DNA of 45,561 bases from Candidatus Bathyarchaeia archaeon (GTDB lineage Archaea > Thermoproteota > Bathyarchaeia > 40CM-2-53-6 > DTGE01). The position numbers were made by a program, and so were the translations under genes. This document shows positions 16,155 through 24,013 of the stretch, one piece after another. Every line of letters starts with the position of its first letter. The stretch's first letter is position 1. Below the pieces are notes generated by a model that saw nothing but the letters and a program-made list of their open reading frames with translations, ran no database searches and was not told the origin of the DNA. The stretch is from the NCBI GenBank assembly GCA_038852285.1, contig JAWCKG010000012.1, positions 1-45,561 of the forward strand, written 5' to 3'.

Positions 16155-16462
16155 ATCTCACTCCCCGTGAGGCGTTTCTCCTTCAACATTTTAGCTTGAC
16201 TGTCCGTATACCTCCACAAAATGTCTCCTCTGGATTCAGGTTGGAAGTCCCATGGGGCCACGAGCACCGTGTCCCCGACCTTAATCCAAACTCGTCTCTT
16301 CATCTTCCCCCTGATCCTGCACACCCTTGTATGCCCATCATCGCATTTGACGAGCAGCCTATCGTAGCCCAGCATCTGAAGTACGGTGCCCAGGACCTGT
16401 CCCTCCGCTGGCAACACCATTTCCCTTAAGACTTCTTCGCTTAACACCTTCTTCTTACCCAT
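16151..16462 (-). CDS. eif1A: Translation initiation factor aIF1A
   Basis: The 103-residue product is an OB-fold protein with the conserved [29 protein letters not shown] region written here as segments: [17 protein letters not shown] and VLVAPWDF. This is the eIF1A/IF1 pattern with the archaeal tail ([13 protein letters not shown]). The factor binds the A site of the small subunit during start selection. The N-terminus is short, as in archaea. It is the leading gene of the 16.4-12.2 kb block, with a gap of about 80 bases to DUF424. Confidence 0.95.
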   Translation of the reverse strand: [103 protein letters not shown]

Positions 16463-16544
16463 CTACGCCTCACGGATCCATGTGAAGAAAGGGGATCCTT
16501 GATAATAAATTTAAGGGATCCCACGGTTCACGCGGTAACGTCCC

Positions 16545-16850
16545 TTAGATCTTCATGAACTGAAGATGGGGCGTGCCGGAGACTTTAATCACAGCCCTCG
16601 GGTCGGCGAGGCCTTTTTTCAACGCGGCGTGGACGATGTTTTCCCCGCTGAGGTTGGCTACATCCGCTTCGTCCAATATTTTAACAGCGTCCTCGACCCT
16701 CATCAAGCTTCCTTTATAGAAGGATGCGCTCACCTCCAGCCTCAGCTTGCCTTCTCTGAAAGTTTTCCCCAAGATCTCTTGGTCGCAGGCCGCGACCAAG
16801 GTTTGGCATCCCCTGTTAAACACGTTCACGTACACGTAGGCTTCACGCAT
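16545..16850 (-). CDS. DUF424 family protein
   Basis: The 101-residue product matches the small archaeal DUF424 family: an opening strand AYVYVNVFNRGCQTLVAACD, then GKTFREGKLRLEVS, a central DEADVANLSGENIV and an ending PHLQFMKI. The family is conserved in archaea next to translation factors, and its biochemical role is not known. Here it sits between aIF2-beta and aIF1A, the usual setting, which suggests a role in translation or RNA metabolism. Confidence 0.85.
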   Translation of the reverse strand: MREAYVYVNVFNRGCQTLVAACDQEILGKTFREGKLRLEVSASFYKGSLMRVEDAVKILDEADVANLSGENIVHAALKKGLADPRAVIKVSGTPHLQFMKI

Positions 16851-16922
16851 GGCCGCTCTCCAACGGACTCTTCCACGTATTGAATATTCGGCGTGAACCC
16901 TTATATCGGTTTTGGCGGCGCT

Positions 16923-17342
16923 TCAGGATTCGAGGATGGAGGATTTGGCTCCGCAGGCCTCGCATACTAGGAAGTGGAATGGGCCTTCCTTCACTATCGT
17001 GGTGTCTGGGGTTTTACAGATAGGGCATATCACGTATTTTCCGACGTAGATATTGATGAGGCGGTGTATCGTGTTCTTTGGAAACCTTCCCTGGAAAATC
17101 GCTCTCCCACTCACCTGGGCTCCGCTTGTCGCTAACTCCTTGGAGAGAAACTTCAAGAGGTGTTTAGGATCCCTGTTCAGCCTCTCAGCGACCTCATTAA
17201 GGTTCATGAGCATGGTCTTATTGCCGGCGGCCTCTACCTCAGGGGCTGGTATTTCAAACCTTCCCGAGGTGGCGGGTTTCCTCGGGACCTTCTCCAGGGC
17301 TTTGCTCAGCAGCCTAAGGTATTCTTCGCTCATCGAACGCAC
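16923..17342 (-). CDS. eif2B-like (aIF2beta): Translation initiation factor aIF2 subunit beta
   Basis: The 139-residue product has the aIF2-beta order: a short N-terminal helix, the MLMNLNEVAERLNRDP helical region, the central alpha/beta domain, and a C-terminal zinc ribbon with CPIC (about residues 116-119) and CEAC (134-137). It forms the heterotrimer aIF2 with alpha and gamma to deliver initiator tRNA. The name should be read as subunit beta of eIF2, not the eIF2B exchange factor. The length is typical. It lies between the small membrane protein and DUF424. Confidence 0.95.
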   Translation of the reverse strand: MRSMSEEYLRLLSKALEKVPRKPATSGRFEIPAPEVEAAGNKTMLMNLNEVAERLNRDPKHLLKFLSKELATSGAQVSGRAIFQGRFPKNTIHRLINIYVGKYVICPICKTPDTTIVKEGPFHFLVCEACGAKSSILES

Positions 17343-17383
17343 CTCGCGGGCTTCGGGTGGAAGCTAAACAAGTCTCTAGTAAA

Positions 17384-17680
17384 CTATTTTTCACCGGGGT
17401 TTTTCGCTTCTTTCTCGGATTCAGGTTCCGATTCAGCCTTAAGCTCCGACTCTATCGGCATCGGGGGAGGCGTGGTGAGCATCGTCCACCCGATCCACAT
17501 GCATATCGCCAGCGCGGCGATGACGAGGAGAAACATGGGTACGGCTACAGCCCACCAGCTCCATGAAGCTGGGAACCCAAGATATGGCGCGAAGAACACG
17601 ATCACGTAGATTACGGCTACCGCTAACGCGGCTGCGAATATGAGCCCTCCATAGGTTTGATCTCTACTCACTTCTCCCAC
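17384..17680 (-). CDS. Small two-helix membrane protein, function unknown
   Basis: The 98-residue product has two hydrophobic helices (about residues 10-32 and 43-67) and a C-terminal tail of alternating proline, serine, glutamate and lysine (ESEPESEKEAKNPGEK). The pattern resembles the small cytochrome-oxidase-like or uncharacterised membrane proteins frequent in TACK archaea. I cannot assign a family. It lies between ThrRS and aIF2-beta on the same strand with gaps of about 40-70 bases. Confidence 0.7.
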   Translation of the reverse strand: MGEVSRDQTYGGLIFAAALAVAVIYVIVFFAPYLGFPASWSWWAVAVPMFLLVIAALAICMWIGWTMLTTPPPMPIESELKAESEPESEKEAKNPGEK

Positions 17681-17752
17681 CCTTACGGTTAATGGGTTAA
17701 ATAGTAGTTTACGGAGTAAATATAAGGTCTTCTATCCCTTCCTCTTCCAAGC

Positions 17753-19588
17753 CTAAATGTAGGATGGGCGTAAACTTACCCTGAAGGGCAGTGGGAGGGG
17801 CCTGTAAGGGTACCCTTTAATTTTTTCCTTGATTTCGCTGGTTAACTCCTTTACTGTGAGGTTCCTGATGGTTTTCCCCTCCACTCTTATCCTCACGGGG
17901 AGGGAGTTTCCCCGCAACTCCCGCTTGCCGACGACGATGATGTACGGTATCCAAGCGGTTTCAGCTTCTCTCACCCTTTTAGATAGGGTTTCCTCCCTGT
18001 CGTCTATGTCGGCTCTGACTCCGTTCTCGTTGAACTCACGGCAGATCTCCAAGCAACGGTCCACTAGCTCCGGTGAGATTGGGATCAACCTGACCTGTAT
18101 GGGTGTGAGCCACAACGGTAGGGAAGGCTTCTCACCCTTGGACTCCGCCGCCGCAGCGCAGTCGAGGAGTGTGAACAGGTATCTTTCCACGGTGCCTATG
18201 ATGGCGGTGTGGATGATGGGTGGATATTTCTTCTCCCCGTTTTTATCGTGGTAGGATATGCCGAACCTCTCCGCGTTTCCAACATCGATCTGGAATGTAG
18301 CGATTTCTCTAGGCCTGTTAAGCTGGTCGATGATGGTGTATTCTACGTTGATAACCCAGTAATACACGTCTTCCGGTACGAAGTTTAACAGAGCGGGCTT
18401 CTTCTCAACCTTCAGCAACTGCTCGAAGAATTTTCGGTTTTCTTCAAAGAATCGTCGAGTGGTGTTGTAAATTGACACGTATTCTCGGTTGAGCTTTCTC
18501 ACCTCTTGGTAGATTTTCTCATGAAGCCTCAACGAGACATCCATCGCGTTTTCCAGGTTGAGGCAGTATATGTGGAGGTCGGGCATGTGTAGTTTTCTGA
18601 CTCGAAAGCATAGCAGGAGCTCGCCGCTTTGCTCCAGCCTGTAGCTGTCCGCCACCTCGAAGGTGCCGAAGGGCAGCTGTCTATAGCTGATGCGCCAATC
18701 CTTTACTGAGGCGAATTGCTGGTGACACGCCGCGTACCTCAAAACCAGCCTCCTCCTCTCCACCTCCATTTCGTAGAGTTTCTCGCCGAAAAGCTTGGCA
18801 TGCTCCCTCACGGGTTTCTCGGATAGGTTGAACATGTTAGTGCCCTTTAACTGGAATATCGGGATGCTCAGGGAGTTGGCTACAGTCCAAGCGTAGTCCT
18901 CGATTAACTGAAACATCAAGGTGGCCTCAGGGCTGTATCTCATGTGTCCGAGGTCTGAGTACGGCTCCCATTCGACCCCGAATTTCCGGCAATAATCAAG
19001 GAACCTGGGTTTGCCCCCTGGAAGCTCTATTTTTAAAGCCTCCTTTTCAACTAGGGCCTTGAAATCCTCTTGGCCAGCCTTGAACTGGTATTTTTCAGGT
19101 TCGTATAACTGTCCGTCTAAATCCAATATCCAATAGGCTGTTTCAACGGTTCTGGCTGGGATGCGTGGGGGGGTGATGGTCCTTGAAAGCTCTGAGAGAG
19201 GGTGTCCTAGGCATTGGAGCGTGAAGGATTTATACCATCCGAAGGGGGTTCTAACCACCCTGTACCCAGCGGCCTTCAACAAGTCTTCCACCATTTTCAG
19301 CACGGTGATGGCTGTTTCACCGTCGGCGAGGTCGCTGGAGAGGTGGGCGTAAGGGTAAAGGATGATGTCTTCGACCCCTAATTTTCGAGCGGCTTCGGAC
19401 AAATCCCTGCTGGCCTCCGAGGCTACTCCCCTCGGGTTCTCTCCATCAGGGGCCTCAACGGACATAAACGCCACTAAAACGTTTTCCGCAACGCCTCTAC
19501 CCGACCCGTCCAGCTCCTCAGGGTTTGGAACAGCCTTCTCCCGCACTTGGTATTCAAACCTTCCAGCGTGTATTAGAAGGGTTCGCAT
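17753..19588 (-). CDS. thrS: Threonyl-tRNA synthetase, archaeal type
   Basis: The 611-residue product starts with the archaeal D-aminoacyl-tRNA-deacylase-like editing domain (about residues 1-140, ending GWYKSFTLQCLGHPL), which removes mischarged serine. The class II catalytic core follows: motif 2 RISYRQLPFGTFEVADSYRLEQ, zinc ligands in LRYAACHQQF and on later histidines, and motif 3 near GTVERYLFTLLD. The C-terminal anticodon-binding domain begins at PIQVRLIPISPE. The overall length matches archaeal ThrRS (about 610-625). The start ATG at 19588 follows the zinc-finger gene by 21 bases. Confidence 0.95.
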   Translation of the reverse strand: MRTLLIHAGRFEYQVREKAVPNPEELDGSGRGVAENVLVAFMSVEAPDGENPRGVASEASRDLSEAARKLGVEDIILYPYAHLSSDLADGETAITVLKMVEDLLKAAGYRVVRTPFGWYKSFTLQCLGHPLSELSRTITPPRIPARTVETAYWILDLDGQLYEPEKYQFKAGQEDFKALVEKEALKIELPGGKPRFLDYCRKFGVEWEPYSDLGHMRYSPEATLMFQLIEDYAWTVANSLSIPIFQLKGTNMFNLSEKPVREHAKLFGEKLYEMEVERRRLVLRYAACHQQFASVKDWRISYRQLPFGTFEVADSYRLEQSGELLLCFRVRKLHMPDLHIYCLNLENAMDVSLRLHEKIYQEVRKLNREYVSIYNTTRRFFEENRKFFEQLLKVEKKPALLNFVPEDVYYWVINVEYTIIDQLNRPREIATFQIDVGNAERFGISYHDKNGEKKYPPIIHTAIIGTVERYLFTLLDCAAAAESKGEKPSLPLWLTPIQVRLIPISPELVDRCLEICREFNENGVRADIDDREETLSKRVREAETAWIPYIIVVGKRELRGNSLPVRIRVEGKTIRNLTVKELTSEIKEKIKGYPYRPLPLPFRVSLRPSYI

Positions 19589-19609
19589 CCCCGCATTCTC
19601 CCTCCGGCC

Positions 19610-19816
19610 CTAGGCCATGAACCTCAACTTTTCCATTCTTCGATCCCTTCTCGTTTTCCTCTTAAACTCTTTATAGTGCCTCTCGCAGAGGTATGCTCTC
19701 CTACCTTTTTCAAGCGGCAACCCGCTGCTGGCAGCCTTTTCCACCGATATGGATCTGACAGCGGGTTTTCCACACCCCTTCACCGTGCACGTAACCCCTT
19801 TACCCACCTTGCCCAT
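19610..19816 (-). CDS. Small zinc-finger protein
   Basis: The 68-residue basic protein carries two metal-binding pairs: C-x4-C (CTVKGC, about residues 10-15) and C-x2-H (LCERHYKEFKRK, about 43-54). It therefore probably binds one zinc ion. The C-terminal tail is rich in arginine and lysine (RKTRRDRRMEKLR) and may bind nucleic acid. Family not recognised. It is co-directional with ThrRS (21 bases downstream) and the CDP-alcohol transferase (18 bases upstream), so it belongs to this operon. Confidence 0.72.
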   Translation of the reverse strand: MGKVGKGVTCTVKGCGKPAVRSISVEKAASSGLPLEKGRRAYLCERHYKEFKRKTRRDRRMEKLRFMA

Positions 19817-19834
19817 GAATTCCCCCCTTCAGGG

Positions 19835-20416
19835 CTAAACGGCGCCTACGCTCCTTAAACCGTGTAGATGGTATATTCTTTGGAACATGGTTATTAGGCT
19901 TAGGATCGCTATAGCCGCGACTCCGATGTTGAGTTTATCGGCCGCGGTGGCGGCTAGAAGGATGATCAGCCTCTCCGGCCTTTCCGCGAATCCCTTCCCC
20001 TTCAGGGAAAAGCCTTCGCCCTCAGCCCTAGCCCTCACATAGCTGACCATGAAGGAGAAGATCAAAGCCAACAGCCCCCATAAGACGTCTACGACACCGC
20101 TTAAAATCAACCCCAGGAACAGCATGGATTCCCCTAGCCTGTCGACGGTTGAGTCTAGGATTCCTCCTACCTTCGATTTCATGGACAGCTCCCTGGCCAT
20201 GAGGCCGTCTAAGGCGTCGAGGAATCCCGCTAACGCTAGGAATATTAGGGGAAACCATCGATCCTGTGGAGTGTACTTGTAATATCCGTAGGCGGCGACG
20301 GCGGAGGATGCTAGCCCCATCAATGTGACATGGTTTGGCCGTAACCCTGCGCCGCCAAGGCTTCTGGCGAGTCTGAGCAGGGGCTTAGTGAGCCGTTCGC
20401 CTAACCCGCTTAACAC
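19835..20416 (-). CDS. CDP-alcohol phosphatidyltransferase (archaetidylinositol phosphate synthase-like)
   Basis: The membrane enzyme carries the full CDP-alcohol transferase signature D-x2-D-G-x2-A-R-x8-G-x3-D-x3-D, beginning at DALDGLMAREL and ending DSTVDRLGE. About six helices are visible. In archaea such enzymes attach a polar head group such as inositol phosphate to CDP-archaeol. A longer frame reaches 20503 but overlaps the S26e gene by 70 bases. I prefer the GTG at 20416 (or the TTG at 20419), about 17 bases after the S26e stop and behind GGAG, giving 193 residues. Head-group specificity is inferred from the family only. Confidence 0.85.
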   Translation of the reverse strand: MLSGLGERLTKPLLRLARSLGGAGLRPNHVTLMGLASSAVAAYGYYKYTPQDRWFPLIFLALAGFLDALDGLMARELSMKSKVGGILDSTVDRLGESMLFLGLILSGVVDVLWGLLALIFSFMVSYVRARAEGEGFSLKGKGFAERPERLIILLAATAADKLNIGVAAIAILSLITMFQRIYHLHGLRSVGAV

Positions 20417-20433
20417 CAACGTGCTCCACTGGG

Positions 20434-20718
20434 TTAAAAGGGTCTGTAGCCTTTCCTTTCCTCTTTCGCCCTTACCTTGACGACCCCGAAGTGTACGGCG
20501 CATGAAACACAGTAGTATTTTACCACCTTTTGCTTGGCGATCTGTGCCCCCCTGGATCTTAACTCCCTCGCCAAGGCGGGGTCAACTAGGGAAACATAAG
20601 TGGCTCTTCGTTTGGCTTTATCCCTTGGAACCAGCATGCCGCAGTTGCTGCATTGAATGAGCTCTGAACGTCCCTTCCTACCCTTGCTTCTACCACCCGA
20701 CCTTCTCTTCTTTGGCAT
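20434..20718 (-). CDS. rps26e: Ribosomal protein S26e
   Basis: The 94-residue basic protein has a zinc site made of CSNCG (about residues 23-27) and CVSC (75-78), plus YVSLVDPALARELRSRGAQ, a pattern typical of S26e. It binds the 3' end of small-subunit rRNA near the mRNA exit. S26e is restricted to a subset of archaea, mostly TACK and relatives, so it is informative about lineage. The start ATG follows a stretch free of genes; ProRS lies downstream on the same strand beyond 140 bases. Confidence 0.95.
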   Translation of the reverse strand: MPKKRRSGGRSKGRKGRSELIQCSNCGMLVPRDKAKRRATYVSLVDPALARELRSRGAQIAKQKVVKYYCVSCAVHFGVVKVRAKEERKGYRPF

Positions 20719-20859
20719 TTTATTTTACTTCCAATGTTCGAGTACATCAATTTAGGATGCGCGCTTGTTTAAAACTTTATTGTCTTCAAATGTTCCCTGA
20801 CCGCTTTTTTCCAAAGTGTACGTTTAGCTTTAAGCGGTCTTTCCTTTAACTTCGGCGGG

Positions 20860-22302
20860 TTAATACGCCTTGGCGAAGTAGGCTACTTTTACGGCTTCAC
20901 GTTCACAGTAGATGCAGTGAGAGAATGGTTTTTCGTCGAAGGAGATGAGCCTGATGGTGGCTCCTGTTTCCTCCTTAACCTTTTCTTCACACGCTGGGTC
21001 GCCGCACCAGCAGGCCCTTAAAAACCCCCCTTTACCCTCCAGTATGGATTTAAACTCGTCGTATTCTTTAACGGTGATCGTTTTCTCCTTTAGTATGGTT
21101 GAAGCCTTCTGAAATAGGTTGTTTTGAATATCGTCAAGCGTTTTTTTCACGTAGCTTGGGATTTCCTCGTCGCTCACGGTTTTCTTGCCTTTAAGGTCTC
21201 TCCTCGCCACTGTGACGACGCCTCCTTCCACGTCTCTTGGGCCGACCTCAACCCTGAGGGGCACGCCCTTCAACTCCCAGTCGTTGAACTTCCATCCTGG
21301 CGTGTACTGGAACCGGTCGTCGACCATGCATCTTACGCCTCCTTTCTCCAGGGCTTCCTTCACCCTCTTCGCCTTGGCCAGGACTCTGTCCTTGTCTCTC
21401 TCCGAGTAAAAGATGGGGATGATGACGGCTTGGAGCGGGGCGATTTTAGGGGGGAGGACCAGCCCCTTGTCGTCGCCGTGCACCATGACCACCGCCCCTA
21501 TCAGCCTCCATGAAACACCCCATGAAGTTGTCCAAGCGTAGTGCTCTTTCTCATCCCTGCCTAGGAACTTGATTTCGAACGGTTTAGAGAAGTTTTGGCC
21601 CAGGTTATGGGAGGTGCCCATCTGCAAGGCCTTGCCGTCGGGCATCATGGCCTCCAATGTCGTCGTGTAGAGGGCCCCTACAAACTTCTCAGCGTCCGAT
21701 TTATAGCCGGCCAACACGGGTATGGCTAGATACTGTTCGATGAGCCTTCTGTAAACATTCAGAATCTCCATAACCTCCTTGTCAGCTTCCTCCCTGGTTT
21801 CATGGGCTGTGTGGCCTTCCTGCCAGAGGAATTCGCTGGACCTGATGAAAGGTTTGGTGGACTTGATCTCAGCCCTCAGCACAGAGTTCCATACGTTTAT
21901 CAACAAGGGGAGGTCTCTCCAGCTTTGAATCCACTTGGCATATGAGTCGTAGATGATGGTTTCAGAGGTAGGCCTCACAGCTAGACGCTCCGATAACTCG
22001 TCTTCACCTGTTTTCGTCACCCAGAACACCTCGGGCGTAAATCCCTTAAAGTGCTCAGCCTCCCTTTTCAGGAAGCTTTCAGGTATGAGGGTGGGGAAAT
22101 AGGCGTTCCTGTGACCCAAGGCCTTGAACTCCTCGTCGAGAACCTGCCTAACCCTCTCCCATATCTCGTATCCGTAAGGCTTCAGGACCATGAAGCCCTT
22201 GATCGAGGCGTAGTCCGCCAGCCCGGATTTTAACACCACTTGGGTATACCACTCCGAGAAGTCCTCAGACCTCTTTACAGTTACTCCGATTTCCTTGGCC
22301 AT
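20860..22302 (-). CDS. proS: Prolyl-tRNA synthetase, archaeal/eukaryotic type
   Basis: The 480-residue class II synthetase has motif 1 near PYGYEIWERV, motif 2 AEIKSTKPFIRSSEFLWQEGHTAH written here as RSSEFLWQEGHTAH, and motif 3 GTSWG-like TTSWGVSWRLIG. An anticodon-binding domain follows (AVIIPIFYSE). The C-terminal zinc domain holds CWCGDPACEE and CIYCERE. The chain ends in tyrosine (AKAY), as in archaeal-type ProRS. No bacterial-type editing insertion is present. It charges tRNA-Pro and is the first gene of the 22.3-20.4 kb minus-strand segment. Confidence 0.95.
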   Translation of the reverse strand: MAKEIGVTVKRSEDFSEWYTQVVLKSGLADYASIKGFMVLKPYGYEIWERVRQVLDEEFKALGHRNAYFPTLIPESFLKREAEHFKGFTPEVFWVTKTGEDELSERLAVRPTSETIIYDSYAKWIQSWRDLPLLINVWNSVLRAEIKSTKPFIRSSEFLWQEGHTAHETREEADKEVMEILNVYRRLIEQYLAIPVLAGYKSDAEKFVGALYTTTLEAMMPDGKALQMGTSHNLGQNFSKPFEIKFLGRDEKEHYAWTTSWGVSWRLIGAVVMVHGDDKGLVLPPKIAPLQAVIIPIFYSERDKDRVLAKAKRVKEALEKGGVRCMVDDRFQYTPGWKFNDWELKGVPLRVEVGPRDVEGGVVTVARRDLKGKKTVSDEEIPSYVKKTLDDIQNNLFQKASTILKEKTITVKEYDEFKSILEGKGGFLRACWCGDPACEEKVKEETGATIRLISFDEKPFSHCIYCEREAVKVAYFAKAY

Positions 22303-22413
22303 GGCTCACATCTCCATCATGAAGCATTGTAATGTTACATGTTAACACGTAGAGTTCACGGAGTTGTTTTAAACTTAACGCTGCATCGGTTAGGATGCGT
22401 CGCCGCGGCTTAA

Positions 22414-22420
22414 CTTTTTA
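22414..22420 (+). promoter_or_regulatory. TATA-like element for the tandem-GAF gene
   Basis: CTTTTTA lies about 40 bases before the TTG at 22456, predicting a leader of about 12 nt. Confidence 0.4.
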
Positions 22421-22455
22421 TTCCGCCGAGACGTATGATCTAGTATTCTATAGGC

Positions 22456-23550
22456 TTGGTGTGGGAATTGGTTGAACATGTCCTGAAGACTGAGGATTAC
22501 TGTTGGATGCTCCACGAGATAGCTAAGGCCTTGGGCACTGCTAAGAACCTTCCAGCCGTTTTGAACCTGATAGTGAAAAGCGCGGTTGACGCCTTAAACG
22601 TGAAGGCGTGCTCGCTGAGGCTGCTTGACCGGAGAGCTGAGAAGCTTGAGCTAGCCGCCGCCTACGGTCTCAGCGACGAATACCTGGGGAAGGGTCCTGT
22701 GGAGGTGGGTAAAAGCCCTGTGGACCAGGAGGCTATGAAGGGAGAGCCTGTGCTCGTTGAGGACGTTGAGTCCGATGGCCGGTTACAGTATCCGGATGAG
22801 GCTAAGAAGGAGGGGATTAAATCCATGGTCTGTGTGCCGTTGAAGGTCAGGGATCAGGTTATCGGCTCCTTAAGGGCCTATTCTTCGGTTCGGAGGGGAT
22901 TCTCAGGGTCCGAGCTCACATTCCTAACGGCCCTCGCGAACCTAGGCGCGATCGCCATCGACAACGCTCGGCTGATGGGTAAGTGGCGTGGAAGGGTGGA
23001 GAAAATGTCCCGTCTGCTGGATGTGTCTAAGAAGATCACCTCCACCTTGAAAAGCGAGGAGGTTTTCCAAGCCATTGTTCAATCAGCGGTTGAAGGATTG
23101 GGGGCTAAGGGTGGAACCTTAAGGCTGCTGGACGAGAAGAAGAGAAACTTGGATTTAGTGGCCTCTGTGGGGTTGAGTGAAAAATACTTGGCTAAGGGCT
23201 CGGTGAGGGTTCAGGATGAAATAGAAGAGGTGATGTCGGGTAAGGTGGTTGGCGTGTTAAACGCGGAATCCGACCCGAGGATAAAGGGGAAAAACTCAGT
23301 GAAGCAGGAGGGGATTAAATCCATTCTAGCCGCTCCCATCGCTGTTAAGGGCCGACTCATAGGCGTGTTGAAGGTTTACACCTTGGAGGAGAGGGAGTTC
23401 GACGAGGAGGAAGTTGAATATTTGGCTTTCCTAGCCAGCTTAGGAGGCGTAGCCATCGAGAACGCTAGGCTATACCGGCTCGCTCTCACCAACTGGGAAA
23501 CCCTGGTGAAAAACGTTTGGGGTAGCCTTGACGTTTGGAGGGGGCCTTAA
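22456..23550 (+). CDS. Tandem GAF-domain sensor protein without output domain
   Basis: The 364-residue product is two GAF domains in a row (about residues 18-172 and 190-345). The two halves align with one another: CSLRLLDRR/GTLRLLDEK, SMVCVPLKVRDQVIGSLR/SILAAPIAVKGRLIGVLK and AIAIDNARL/GVAIENARL. GAF domains bind small ligands or cofactors and dimerise. No kinase, HTH, cyclase or phosphatase follows, so signalling must pass to another protein. A TTG at 22456 or GTG at 22459 could start it. The last 20 residues are unrelated and rich in tryptophan. The ligand is unknown. Confidence 0.88.
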   Translation: MVWELVEHVLKTEDYCWMLHEIAKALGTAKNLPAVLNLIVKSAVDALNVKACSLRLLDRRAEKLELAAAYGLSDEYLGKGPVEVGKSPVDQEAMKGEPVLVEDVESDGRLQYPDEAKKEGIKSMVCVPLKVRDQVIGSLRAYSSVRRGFSGSELTFLTALANLGAIAIDNARLMGKWRGRVEKMSRLLDVSKKITSTLKSEEVFQAIVQSAVEGLGAKGGTLRLLDEKKRNLDLVASVGLSEKYLAKGSVRVQDEIEEVMSGKVVGVLNAESDPRIKGKNSVKQEGIKSILAAPIAVKGRLIGVLKVYTLEEREFDEEEVEYLAFLASLGGVAIENARLYRLALTNWETLVKNVWGSLDVWRGP

Positions 23551-23825
23551 CAGCGTTTTTCTCCAGCCTTTTTATGCGTGTAGAGGACGAATGATGAAAC
23601 GGAGTTGACGACTCCGTCGATTTGAAGGATCTTGTCCTTCACAATGACCCTGAAATCAGATATGTCCTTAGCCTTCACCACAGCGATCAAGTCGTATTCA
23701 CCAGTCACCTCGTAAACGTCTTGGGTTTCAGGCATCTCGACGAGCTGTTCGATGACCTTTTCAAGCTTCTTCGAGTCGGCTGATAAGCTGATCACAGCCG
23801 TGATCTCCCCGTTCACTTCAACCAC
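23547..23825 (-). CDS. Lrp/AsnC ligand-binding (RAM) domain protein without HTH
   Basis: The 92-residue product is a stand-alone RAM domain: ITAVISLSADSKKLEKVIEQL, then VYEVTGEYDLIAVVKAKD (the family's central strand pair) and IDGVVNSVSSFVLYT. Full Lrp proteins add an N-terminal HTH, which is absent. Such stand-alone domains bind amino acids and may modulate full-length Lrp partners, of which one lies in the Cdv operon 2.2 kb away; a link is inference. It converges with the GAF gene, overlapping its stop by 4 bases. Confidence 0.85.
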   Translation of the reverse strand: MVEVNGEITAVISLSADSKKLEKVIEQLVEMPETQDVYEVTGEYDLIAVVKAKDISDFRVIVKDKILQIDGVVNSVSSFVLYTHKKAGEKRC

Positions 23826-24013
23826 TTCCCAGCCCTAGTTTTAATTCACTTCTAACCAGTAGGTAAAGGTACGCGCTGGGTTAAAAGGGTTTATTCAACC
23901 GGTCGCTGGTGAAGCGAGTGTTGGAGCGGAGGGTTTAACGTTGAAGGTGAGCCTTTCCTAGGAGCCAACGCTTTTAAGTCGAGTAGAGTAAATGTTAAAG
24001 GTAAATTGATGTT

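Noticed and set aside
20417-20503. N-terminal extension of the CDP-alcohol transferase
   Set aside because: It would overlap the S26e gene by 70 bases, is basic and low in hydrophobic residues, and a better-placed GTG follows the S26e stop.
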